Shown here piece by piece: positions 54,401 through 64,000 of a stretch of 64,000 bases of DNA. Source of the stretch: Mayamaea pseudoterrestris (lineage: Eukaryota > Bacillariophyta > Bacillariophyceae > Sellaphorales > Sellaphoraceae); the NCBI GenBank assembly GCA_027923505.1, contig BROI01000018.1, positions 620,001 through 684,000 of the forward strand. The letters are read 5' to 3'. A program made the translations under genes and the position numbers. The first letter of the stretch is position 1, and each line of letters starts with the position of its first letter. The notes beneath the pieces are model-generated. The model ran no database searches, had not been told where the DNA came from, and saw nothing but the letters and a program-made list of their open reading frames with translations.

Positions 54401-55138
54401 TAATAGTGTCATGCAGTGAAGTGCTGATTGTTGAGTTGCCATCACTGTTGATTGTTGCGTGCGATGTTGAAACGCCAACTTGATTCGCAATGACATTCTT
54501 GGAAATTAGATGTTCCATGAGCGCAAAGACTCGAGGCATGACTTTGAGTATAAAGTGATAGACAATCATAGTTTGAGTATAACAGGCCATGCATGAAATA
54601 CCGAGGCGTCGTGACAAAATGTACATTGACGCCTAGCACACGCTATCGACGCACCTTCAGTTCCTTGCCGTCCTAGATCGAGTAACTTTGGTGCTTCCGG
54701 GCAGAATCCTCCTCGACAAACAGATTCATAAAAGTCGCAAACATGCTTGATATTTTCCAGCGATGGATGATTGGAAGCTCGATAGGTTTCGTCAATCTTT
54801 GGAAGCAACAAGCGGAGTGAATCGATGGCACTCTGACAGTGTTTTCGTTGCTCAAAGTCGTCTTGTCTGGAAGCAAAGTTTTCGAGATGCTTCTGACTCT
54901 TGCTGCTACTACTATGGGAGCGTCCATGCTTGTCGCAAGCCTTGGAAAGGTTGATGAGGAGCGAATCGGCGAGTGATACTGCAGCCGCTGGAGCTGCGGA
55001 ATGGTTGCGTTGCTGCGGCTGCAAATTGTTTGACGTCGCTATCGGCCCCACTATATTGATTCCTTCATCTTGCCCTGCGGTTTGTTCATTGCGGCGTCGC
55101 TTTGATACACGAAGATTATCTGCCTTTGGAGAGCTCAT
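45412..55138 (-). CDS. ATR: ATR checkpoint kinase (PIKK family)
   Basis: Exons 54655-55138, 46015-54541 and 45412-45928 (- strand) join to about 3175 residues, long for ATR (human about 2640). The 3' splice rebuilds HVDFDCIFDKGL, the ATR-type kinase motif, so that intron is secure; the 5' intron (about 113 nt) is inferred from phase. HEAT-like helices fill most of the protein. The UME domain, specific to ATR, lies near 1600-1700 (RRLTIVRPLLQSENLSIRKV). FAT repeats follow, then the PI3K-like kinase (from about 2750) with LGDRHSENILVDM and VPFRLTQNMVDAFGPTGVDG, and a FATC end LYIGWMPWL. ATR responds to single-stranded DNA at stalled forks. A diverged 42-bp repeat array lies upstream. Confidence 0.93.
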
Positions 55139-55224
55139 TGTGTATTGCTGCTGCTATGATCTATGATTCAAATTGGATGATCGCCACGAATTTCACTTGC
55201 AGAGTTTTGGTGCGACTGGAACAG

Positions 55225-55350
55225 GGAAGGATTAATCATGAAAACATCATTCCAGGCAATAGTAGAAAACAAGCCCGCAGTGAATACTAGTCAGAAGGCT
55301 ACCGTAGTGCAGGAACGAAAGGGAGTGAAAACGCGTCATCAAGGAATCGT
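55225..55350 (+). repeat. decayed 42-bp repeat array 4 (about 3 worn units)
   Basis: Sequence such as AGGCAATAGTAGAAAACAAG, then CGCAGTGAATACTAGTCAGA, and GGAGTGAAAACGCGTCATCA keeps the order and spacing of the 42-bp family with many substitutions. It starts about 90 bp upstream of the ATR start codon. An older, more diverged copy of the arrays at 2207, 9634 and 40745. Confidence 0.7.
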
Positions 55351-56731
55351 GCTATTACCGCTAAGACAAATCCGTTCGTACTCGTCGTTTCGCTTTTGTT
55401 CCTTTGTTCCCTCTGGTTGACGACGACGAACTGATGCCATCGTTCCAAGTAAAGCTCGATAAGATACAAATTTTATTGTACTTTCGAGTCTGATCTTGTT
55501 GGATGCTTTTTACATTGCAAACAGCAGCAGCAGCAGGAGACGTTGATCAGAACAACAAACACTCGACACTCGACACTCGACTACTGAATGCTTCACGGCA
55601 CTATCGACTACACAATCATCATCGTCATCCAAAACTTCTTCGCTATTCAGTCCCTGCGAGATTTTATGCTTCTGAAAAATCCTTGCAAACGACGGATTCC
55701 ATGATCTTGCCTCCTTGGTTCGAACCGTTGGCAGTAACGACATTTTTGGAGCCTTCTGTCTCCGTTTTTGCCAGACCAAAAAACCAAGTGCAATACCTTT
55801 GAATAAGCCATGCCAGGAATTCCTGTTGCTCCAAGCAATCTATAGTTACGAGCGCTTCAGTTGATGCGCGAAAAGACTGTACTGCAAAAGTACTTTCACG
55901 CAAAACTGATCAAGCAAGCACAGCTAGACTTGGCGGAGGATCGGCCAATGCTGCCACAACGCTATGTGAGACCAATCAGATCATGCAACAGCCTGTGTCT
56001 CTTGGCCAGTACCGGTAGTCGAGTGATTGGGTGCGCTTGGATCCGTCAATTAATTCATTCTATTAGGAGGGACAGTCTAGGCCTAGTCAGCCTACAGCCT
56101 ACGACTGCACGGCTCGAGTCAAAGTCGTTACGTCATTGGATCCAATCAAGAGCATTCGCGACAGTGCCACTTGCGTTTATTTGATCAAGCCATCCAAGAT
56201 TGGCTTTTTGACGCTCTCCGTCTTTCAAGCGCTCCACTATAATGAATTGAGTGCCATGGACCTAATGAAACGTTGCTGCCAGCGTTTTGCGACTAAGGCG
56301 AGGTACAACTTGGTGATGATTTGGAAGCACCAGCCTTTCGAGTAGTTTTAGCGCTTGCCAACATCAAGCGGGCACTCCTGCAGCAAAAGTAAGATCATGT
56401 ACTCATGTCAGGGTCGGACACTTCAATCTTTTGCTTGGGCAAACCAAAGGATGCGATGCATTTAAAAACGAGTTTGTCAAAGACAACAGACATGGAATGG
56501 ATGTACTCGCGAGTGATCTTATCTATCAGCCTGATCGAGAGTAGTTCAAGCAACCATGTCTTGTAAAATTGAGCTTGCATGGTCACATAGAAGGACGGGG
56601 CGCATATAGTACAGTAGCCACTGAACGCGTCACTGTCACACACCCGAGAAGATAAGCTACCTCTTGTTGACATTAAGTGTATGTACTCGTAGCAACGAGT
56701 GAAAGAAAGTTCTAGGCAACTTTGCGCTAGC
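55351..56731. other. spacer, no gene supported
   Basis: About 1.4 kb. Several frames of 60-150 codons exist on both strands (for example 55664-55903 - and 56395-56847 -), but none shows a domain, and most lack a convincing start. Confidence 0.45.
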
Positions 56732-56749
56732 TGCCGCGCCATCGCGGCA
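56732..56749 (+). promoter_or_regulatory. GC-rich promoter-proximal perfect palindrome, upstream of LHC
   Basis: TGCCGCG-CCAT-CGCGGCA, a perfect 7-bp inverted repeat with a 4-base centre, about 138 bp before the LHC start codon. It shares 15 identical bases with the element at 2175-2189. Confidence 0.45.
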
Positions 56750-56887
56750 TGAACTTTAGCTACCCTAGAGATAAGGATACGTGACGCAACGATGTTGAAC
56801 GTGAGCCGTGCGCGATCTTTTTCACCTGCCGATCTCAGGACGACCATGCTGCAGCTGCAGTTGCCTCACCAACGAAGCACATCGACC

Positions 56888-57864
56888 ATGAAGATTGCCG
56901 CATCCCTCCTTGTTTTCGCTGGCTCTGCCGCAGCCTTTGCTCCCGCAGCTTCATCAAGCCGCAGCAACAGAGACGTGGCCTTGAATGCTGCCGAACGATC
57001 GCAATCAATGCCATTCATGAACCGTCCAGCACTTGTACGTCTTGATGGTCGTTGCGTAATTAGCGAGTGAATTGAATCAAATGCTTACAATTGGATAAAG
57101 GAGTTCTCTTGGCAGAGCTTTCATTCGAGCTACTGCTGCAATAAAACTTGCCGGACGCAATGTCAAGGATGTAGTTCATCGCTCTCATTGCCGTCACACT
57201 CACCTCTTTCTTTCACCTTTCCGCACCTTTGCAGCTCGACGGAAGCATGGCAGGAGATGTTGGCTTTGATCCTCTCGGTCTTTCCAACATCAACGACGTT
57301 GGAATTGATCTATACTGGCTGCGCGAGGCGGAACTGAAGCATTGTCGTTTGGTACGTGCTGCTGCATTCGTCTTGCAATCATTCATCCACTTTCACGTCG
57401 TTCCTTCACTCATATCAACTCACCCTCTCGTCAACTTACTTTTCTATTCTATACAGGCTATGCTTGCCGTCCTTGGTTTCGTCGAGGTTGAAATCTTTGG
57501 ACCGGCACCTGGCAATGAAATGGCCACGGCCAAGAACCAAATGGACGCCTTTTGGCAGTTTTGGAATGCTCATCCCCAATACATTGCCTTTGGCCTCATT
57601 ATGATTGCTATTGCCGAAACCGTTTCGGGCATTGCCACGACTACGGGCCGCGAGTCTGGCATGCGCGAGCCAGGTAACTTTGGATTCGATCCGCTCAGCT
57701 TCTCCAAGGGCGACCCTGCCAAGTATGAACGATTGAAGCTTTCAGAAGTCAAGAATGGACGTCTCGCCATGTGGGCCGCCGCAGGATTGATCCTTCAAGG
57801 TTGCACGACGGGACATGGTGGAGTGGAAAACATGGTGCAAGCGCTTTCGGATAATTCTTTCTAA
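56888..57864 (+). CDS. plastid light-harvesting chlorophyll-binding protein (red-lineage type)
   Basis: Exons 56888-57034, 57235-57351 and 57457-57864 join to 223 residues; introns are 200 and 105 nt. The start is the ATG of a signal peptide ending SAAAFAPAA, a heterokont plastid motif. Helix 1 has the LHC generic motif ELKHCRLAMLAVLGF, split by the second intron; helix 3 has KLSEVKNGRLAMWAAAG; the middle helix is YIAFGLIMIAIAETVSGIA. DVGFDPLGLS and EPGNFGFDPLSFSK are also typical. Such proteins bind chlorophyll and carotenoids around photosystem I or II. The second FDPLS box and overall form suit the Lhcr (red-type, PSI-associated) group rather than Lhcf, with moderate certainty. Confidence 0.92.
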
Positions 57865-58113
57865 AAGTTCTTTGCGTTGATGCACCCGCACGCAAAAACC
57901 TTGAGCAAGTACGTTTCCTGCTCGAGCGAAAGATAGCCATTCCTTTTACACTACGCTAGTAAAGAGTACACATTGTGGCACGTACGTCTAGCAAATTTCT
58001 GCGATGAAACGCTAACGTATATAGTACCATGATTTCGCCGACGCGGCTTGAGAGTCCTCCCACTCGAAACATGGCGGATTCCTCTCCACATCCACTCACG
58101 CTCATCATGCAAG

Positions 58114-59271
58114 CTACTGGTCCAAGGCATCGCCCCGCTTGTCGCCCTCCCACTTGTAAAAACCTTGACCACTCTTGCGTCCCAAGTGTCCTTTCGTCAC
58201 GAGCTGTTCCAAGCAGTTTGGAACGACAAAGGCAGGTTCGTCCGGGTACTTGGTCACCCATCCCTTGACAATGTAGAGACAGGTATCCAATCCTATATAG
58301 TCCGCCAAATGCAATGGCCCCATTGGATGTCCCGCTCCAAGCTGCATGGAAATGTCAATATCGTGAATAGATGCATCGTTGCGATCGACCATGAGCATGG
58401 CCTGCATGAGACTCGGCACAAGGAGTCGATTGACAATGAAACCGGGCGTGTCGTTGCAGCGTACGGCAACCTTGCCAATGTCAGATACCCAATTGAACGC
58501 CTTTTCGAAGACTGCCGGATCAGTTTCCTTGGTGCGAATGACTTCGACTAGTTTCATGAGTTGTACTGGGTTGCTGTGTGGTGCGTGATTGTGGAGAATG
58601 AAAATGTGAAATGTGAATGAACCATGTGTGAGCGACGAATGAATTCATGCAGCCGCTAGAGCTCCGACATTATGCAACGAGTGCTCGCTCGTATCAATCA
58701 AACATTATGCATTCCTATCATGTCCTTTTGTTACGTACAAAAAGTGAACGCCACAAAAGTTTCGCGGCCGACCGGAAAAGGCTGCCATTTCGGTGATACT
58801 CAGCGAGGACGTATTAGACGCGAAGATAGTTTCCGGCTTGCAAATGTTTCCAAGCTTGCCGTACAAATCCCGTTTCAAGTCCATGTTTTCAATGACAGCT
58901 TCAACGATGAAATCAGCGTCGGCCAAGGCATCAAAGTCCGTCGTGAATTGAATATTCGACAAGACTTGCGTCGCCGCGTCTTGCGACATTTTTTGTTTCT
59001 GAACCAACTTGTCAATGCTCTTCTCAATTCTAGACTTTCCCGACTCCAGATACTTGAGCTCGGGTTCAAACGCGACGACCGTGTCGTGCTTGCCACTGCT
59101 GGCTGCTACTTGAGCAATTCCGTGGCCCATCAATCCCAATCCAACGACTCCAACCTTGCTGAAGGAAGATGACGAGAGTGAAGGACTACTGCTGCTACTA
59201 AAGCTGCTCGTTAAGGCTCGACGCATCATGCTGCTGCTACGCGAGAGCGAGTGAAACGAAAGGGCCGCCAT
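58114..59271 (-). CDS. 3-hydroxyacyl-CoA dehydrogenase (mitochondrial-type)
   Basis: Exons 58739-59271 and 58114-58573 (- strand) join to 330 residues; the 165-nt intron splits the phenylalanine codon of HFFNPVQLMKLVEV, a family signature. A Ser/Arg-rich presequence (MRRALTSSFSSSSS) fits mitochondrial import. The NAD-binding Rossmann motif GVVGLGLMGHGIAQ begins about residue 41. FIVEAVIENMDLKRDLY, IFASNTSSLSITEMA (catalytic Ser region), FIVNRLLVPSLMQAM and GLDTCLYI follow, the order of the 3-hydroxyacyl/3-hydroxybutyryl-CoA dehydrogenase family. It oxidises L-3-hydroxyacyl-CoA in beta-oxidation, a pathway also served by the carnitine carrier in this window. The length is normal for the single-function enzyme. 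Confidence 0.93.
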
Positions 59272-60738
59272 GGTAGCGAGTCAAGATTTGCGATCCAACG
59301 AGTGATTGACGGTGCTTGGATCTTGCGAGAAAAGCGTTCCATGCGTGACGCGCTGTCGCAGCAAGACTAAACCCATTGAAGCGGCATTGAAAAGCGTGAC
59401 AAGAAAGATCATGATGAATCGACGTCCTTGCAGTGCTGCCTTTCATGGCTTATTGCTCATCGACATTGTTCAAAGAATCTCGGCACTCATGTAGTCCATG
59501 GCAATTGGAAAAAGTCACCGTTATGCTTCCGCTGTCAAGAAAAAGGCGTTCAACCAATTGCGCTGTCCGACGCACTTCGACATTTGTATAAAGCTGTACC
59601 AAGCAAGGACAAAGGACAGAAGCAGCGACTGCAACCATTCATCCTTGATATACTTGGTACATGATGCTGATATTGGAGTTGCGATTGAGTCGCTCTCCAC
59701 GTTGCAGCGGATTAAGGTAACCCCGAATGACGAATGGAATGGAACGAGCTTCAACAAGCTTGGCGAAGCGGTGAAATTAGCAAGCTCGTTGGTGGAGTCA
59801 GCAAGCATGATTCATCGAAAGAGAGTCGTAATTCGAAGTTTAACTCTTCCGGAGTTGTTTGTGAATGTTGCGAAATTGCACCAGTGCGTGCCTATTAGTG
59901 TTCTGTGGCAGCGTCTACTCAATACTCGCGCTGACTCCACTCACTCTTTCACTCGCTGGCTCGCACCTCCCACTCGCACCAGGATGATGTATACTCACAC
60001 GCACTGATTATTCTTCCTACACGGAGTCGAAGCGATGGATCAATGATGGCAGTATGATTGATATGTTGCATTAATATCATGGTCCTCACGTTTGCCACTG
60101 ACCGATGCACTGTCGAAGTGGTGTCGACCACCGTCACCACCATTGCATGCTCCTCCACGCGACCGGTCGATCGAAATTAGGATGGTTGTAATGGAGAAAA
60201 TGCCATGATATCTATTATGTACCAGTTCGCAAAGTGGCTTTGCTGCCGGATTGTATCACGAGTGGACTGCCATGGAAGGTCTTGCAACGCTCACGACCTT
60301 CGTTTCATCTGCGCTTTCTACTGTACAAGTACTACGAAATGGAGCGTAGAGCTAATACGCAACAGAATAAATGCACTGATAATCTTGAATGCATACTTAT
60401 AATAAATGTAGAGCAAGTAAGTTGAGCTGGAAATTTAAACGTTGGCGTTCGATGCAGAGCAGCTCCACCATCGCAAGTTCAACAATTCCACGTGAAAAGA
60501 ACATGGCTCATCGTGGACGCTCAACGTGAACAGACCCTCTTATGTTTCCGTCTCATTGTCATTGGCCGCCAAGCCAGCAGAGGCATTGCATGCGGCAAAC
60601 AGGGAATCACTCGCTTCTTTTGCGGCGGCGGCCGTGTTCTCGACGGTTTCTCTGGCAGCCAAGTAAACTTCGGAATCAGGGCGAATACTAAATCGTCTAT
60701 TAGTTGCATCATCCATCCGTTAATTAAAACGACGACTC
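59272..60738. other. 1.47-kb spacer, one doubtful ORF
   Basis: An ATG-opened + frame of 169 codons at 59498-60007 contains coding-like helical stretches (VAIESLSTLQRIKV; LGEAVKLASSLVESASM), but so do the alternative + frame at 59428-59664 and a - strand frame at 59521-59808. No domain supports any of them, so no gene is called. Confidence 0.35.
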
Positions 60739-62369
60739 CTAGCGGCACCCGCAGCAACCATGGCTGCAATGTGAGCATTGGCGGCGACAACAATTTTCGC
60801 GCGAGGCGAGGCTGACGCCCTGCGCCTTCGCAAGACCATTGTCAACGGCTGGTGCCGCCAAACGTGCCCGTGATAGATGAAGCAGCAAACCAAACTCGTT
60901 ACGTTGCAACGTCGTAAACAGATTTGACAGATCAATCCACGCCAACGCTTCAATCAGCAGCCGCATGACAAAAGCTGATCCAGTCTCATTCGGTAATGGT
61001 CGTTGAAGGCGCGCCCGAATCAAGAGACGCCCATGGTTTGCCATGGCAATATGTGAAACTGACATTGATTCAAAAATATTTCCACGAAGACGAAGGTCGT
61101 CTAAGCGAATATCCACCAAGTTCGAACCCATCGCACCAAATGCATCCAACAACAATTGGGAACCGAAGAGAGGCAATTGTCCATCCATGTCTTCCGGGAC
61201 GTACAGCGTCAAACCTCGCAAATTGCGAAGCGGCACAGGCGCCAGCAAATAGGCCGCCAGTTCTGCGTCGAGTGTGTCATTCCAGGTCGATACATCCAAA
61301 TACAACTCCCGTACATTCCATTGGCGCGCTTGGCGAAGTAGAAATTGTATTGTTGCTATCTTATCCCCGCGACTTTGTCTGTCGTTTTTGCGGCAAACTG
61401 GGCCGACACCAAGCTTGCGTATGAGCATCCCACCTGCAAGGCGCTCTTGAAAGCAATCAACAAAATTTCCGCCAGTAACATCCCATTTGTAACGAAATGT
61501 GACTTCTTGTATGTTCACTGGAACTCCTTCCGCCGCGTTCGTCTTTTGTATGAAGAAACAGTCAAGGTCGATGCTCTCGATTCGCGACAACAAAATGTCA
61601 TGGGCAAAACTATTAAGAACAGTCGGTTCAAAAGGCGTCGTCAATTCCGATATCGTCTGGCTTTGAAGTAGCTGTACAATGGCGAGTATACCGTCTTGAG
61701 CCGAGATGGCGGGCCAACCGTCAGAATGTAGAAAACCAAATGTAACTTTCTCGATACTCGGCAGCGTTGCGAGCGCCGAGCTAACGGCTCGAACAAATCC
61801 ATTCGGTACGTCAAAACAACGAAAGTGTCGCAGCAGCCTACTACGACCAATAAGCTGTCCCAAATACTGAAAGGCGTCGTTTTCCGCATCGTCATCCAGA
61901 GACCACCCTGCAATTGGAAAATGTAGTGTCATCAACCGCATTCGTTCGCACGCCAAGCTTGCCATAATGCAGATATATGGAAGTGAGATAGGCGTTATGT
62001 TCCCCATGAATAGTCTGTTGATTCGTTGCCATGCCAAGCTCTCAAGCAAGTCTCGAATATCCGTAGCGCAAGCGTGCAAATCGGGCACAGGAATGATGGA
62101 GCGGGTGATTAAATTTAGCTCATCTTCGGGGAAGCCAAATACATCATGCTGTCATCAAAACTACCATGAGCAATAGAAGCAGCAATTATCTCGCGACGAA
62201 TCTCGGGAAAGAGAGCAAGCGCCAGAAACGTCGTTCCGCGAAGTCCTAAATTTACGTTGCTGCGACGTCGCAAGTTTTCCCTCAATCTAGCTCGGCAATC
62301 AGTGAGCAGTCGTTGTACTGCCGGAGTCGGACGATGAAAAAAATTATCTTCGATTTGAGGAGGATTCAT
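60739..62369 (-). CDS. LRR-like protein, reading frame broken near the N terminus
   Basis: The first ATG is at 62369 (MNPPQIEDNF). About 84 residues are read to 62115, with a helical F-box-like start (LGLRGTTFLALALFPEIRRE). The main frame continues from about 62148 (VFGFPEDELNLITRSIIPVP) to 60739, about 465 residues. The frames overlap, and no intron of normal length fits, so there is an indel, a sequence error or a very short intron. The main part has irregular leucine-rich repeats (RLLRHFRCFDVPNGFVRAVS; NVRELYLDVSTWND; LRGLTLYVPEDMDGQLPL; NLVDIRLDDLRL) and a Cys-rich end. The partial gene at the right edge is a paralogue. The role is unknown. Confidence 0.55.
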
Positions 62370-63747
62370 GTCTTCCAATTTATACTGCGTCACGTTGATT
62401 GGAAATACAAATATTAATGCATAATCGTAGACGGAATGAGGGTGAAGGATGTTGCGAGCCTTTTATTCAGTCTTCCCCATCGTCCATGGCGGATTGTGCG
62501 AGAGCGTGGAGCTGCGGCAGCGCACGGACGACATCAACTTTTCATAACCGCTACGACTTTAACCGGCCCTCGTTCGACGGCACTCATTCATTTTTTACAT
62601 TCCGGCCATGCCTGCCATGTTGAATCTACCGGCAGCAGTACCTTGGCTTTAAAGTAGCAACACCACATCTGCAGTCAAGTAGTTGTATATGGTGATGCAT
62701 GGGGAGCCCTATGGTCGCGTGTAAAATGCCGTCATGGAGCACAAGATCAAGTCATCATCCATTCCCATTTCCCATTTCCCATCGACAGTCGTCATGTCGT
62801 CATCATTAAAGTGAAGTATATACTATGATTAAAGCAAAACATGACGCGACACGATCCACAATTTATGCATATAATGGTTTAGGTATCGATTGCTGATGAC
62901 TCTTCACAAAGCCGACAGCAGTGGCGTTGCAGCGCAAATTATAGCGGCATATCGGCACGTGTATCATCGACCATCAATCACCAATCGCCATGTCATGCCT
63001 ACCACCATGCGTCATTCATCATCACTATAAAGGGTTAAACCATTACACTGTTGTCTGTGAATGGAAGCAGATACGTTCGCGTCGGATTGACTTCTGACAG
63101 CATGTTTTTCGCGCTGCCTTTGAGCCGAATAGTTACTCGCACGCCTTTCCTATGGGCATGTTGCAATGAGCCTCTGGCGTCGACGGACCTTTCAATACGA
63201 AGGATCCTCTAATTGATTGGTCATCGGAACAAGTCGGCGTAAACATTTTTTGCTGGGATGGACCCATGGGATATGCTGCGTGCCGCGACAGTAATTTTTT
63301 GGTTAGTCCGTTGGCGCATGACGCTCGCCATTGGTCGAATTGAACGACTTCGCCACACCAAAACTACCAGTTTATGGCGAAAGCCTTTAATGCATGTACA
63401 TTTGATGCACGGCGTTCGAGAAAGAAGCGCTCCACCGGTAGTTGTTGCTCGTGCGATACTGCTGGCGGCGCTCTGCGTTTCATTGTCGCCAAGGCGAATG
63501 GCAATTTACATCATTTGGCTTGATTAATAAGATACGAATATACACGAAACATTAATAATATGAACTAACTGTACCAGGTTTCAGCTATAACCACTTTCTC
63601 ACACTTGCGTACATGGTGATGAGAGGACAGCACAGCAACGCCCTATGTAGAAAGGCGCAGACCACATCGACTATACTTCAACCATCACGACTCTTCGTTC
63701 CCTTCTTCCGAGGTTACTTGCGAAAGAAAGATGGCCGACAGCCTCAA
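62370..63747. other. spacer between tandem paralogues
   Basis: About 1.4 kb. A + frame at 63258-63527 (89 codons) has no support. No 42-bp repeat or GC-rich palindrome was found. Confidence 0.45.
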
Positions 63748-64000
63748 TCATTGTTCTGCAGCAACACGAAAGGACCGTTCCATCAATCGACGGCGCCGCA
63801 AGACAAGCCGCAACAAGCGAAATGAACCTTGCTCTCCAAACGGCGGCGGAGGAAACACAGCAACGTGCGCAACCTGTTCGCGCCACTCCGGATCAAACAT
63901 GCCAGCATTTTGAAACATAACGACGTTGTGGTGTACTGTACAGTCAATCAAGTCAATCTCGGCTAAGGACGATTCAGTCGCACCAAAGGCCTGCAAAAGG
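63748..64000 (-). CDS. LRR-like protein, 3' part only (window edge)
   Basis: The frame is open to the right edge of the window; the 5' part lies outside. LLQAFGATESSLAEIDLIDC and later GSFRLLRLVLRRRRLMERSF align with LLLDAFGAMGSNLVDIRLDD and GSAFVMRLLIEALAWIDLSN of the gene at 60739-62369, so the two are tandem paralogues on the same strand. The C terminus is shorter than in the neighbour. This region has no other frame with comparable similarity. Confidence 0.6.
   Translation of the reverse strand, partial: LLQAFGATESSLAEIDLIDCTVHHNVVMFQNAGMFDPEWREQVAHVAVFPPPPFGEQGSFRLLRLVLRRRRLMERSFRVAAEQ

Noticed and set aside
55717-55726. GGTTCGAACC as a tRNA B box
   Set aside because: The flanking bases do not form a T stem, and no A box, anticodon arm or acceptor stem could be drawn around it.
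56395-56847. 150-codon - strand ORF upstream of LHC
   Set aside because: It overlaps the LHC promoter, has no recognisable domain and an unlikely composition.
59498-60007. 169-codon + strand ORF
   Set aside because: Two other overlapping frames look equally coding-like and none has a domain, so no gene is called.
63258-63527. 89-codon + strand ORF between the LRR-like genes
   Set aside because: No domain, no paralogue similarity and no supporting context.

Overview
The window is nuclear DNA of a photosynthetic eukaryote with secondary red-lineage plastids, most likely a stramenopile alga such as a diatom. Three things point there. An LHC protein (56888-57864) and an MsrB-like protein (2724-3483) both begin with a signal peptide followed by an AFAP-type cleavage motif, the hallmark of heterokont plastid targeting. 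Genes have zero to three short introns, mostly 70-210 nt, GT-AG with one GC-AG case. The gene content is eukaryotic: ATR, a PERK-like kinase, eIF4E, CDC123 and a mitochondrial carrier. Base composition is close to even, genes lie on both strands with short spacers, and many pairs are divergent. I saw no rRNA, tRNA, CRISPR array, transposase, reverse transcriptase or virus-like element.

Layout. 0.3-5.4 kb: plastid thioredoxin with SAP-like repeats, CREG-like protein, a repeat array, MsrB-like protein and a tRNA m3C methyltransferase. 5.4-9.6 kb: a 52-bp tandem repeat in front of a class II eIF4E, then a small F-box-like ORF and two regions of broken coding sequence. 9.6-24 kb: an inverted repeat array in front of malonyl-CoA decarboxylase, a ubiquitin-like membrane protein, a RING-H2 protein, CDC123, a prefoldin-like small protein, an unknown nuclear-type protein, an unknown tail-anchored protein and an acylcarnitine carrier. 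24-36 kb: PERK-like eIF2alpha kinase, an acidic glyoxalase-fold protein, DGDG synthase and N-acetylglutamate synthase. 36-45 kb: a disordered protein with a PAM2w-like motif, an FG-GAP membrane protein, a third repeat array, an EEP-family phosphodiesterase and two unknown proteins. 45-55 kb: one giant ATR gene. 55-64 kb: a decayed repeat array, LHC, 3-hydroxyacyl-CoA dehydrogenase and a tandem pair of LRR-like genes cut by the right edge.

Themes. Translation control recurs (eIF4E class II, PERK-like kinase, CDC123, possible poly(A)-binding-protein partner). Fatty-acid metabolism recurs too (malonyl-CoA decarboxylase, acylcarnitine carrier, 3-hydroxyacyl-CoA dehydrogenase). Plastid functions are LHC, DGDG synthase, thioredoxin, MsrB-like and probably N-acetylglutamate synthase. 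These are neighbours, not operons.

The most unusual signals are non-coding. A 42-bp repeat family forms four arrays, each close to the start codon of a different gene, and one array folds on itself as a perfect 39-bp hairpin. A GC-rich imperfect palindrome recurs just upstream of about six genes. A separate 52-bp tandem repeat precedes eIF4E.
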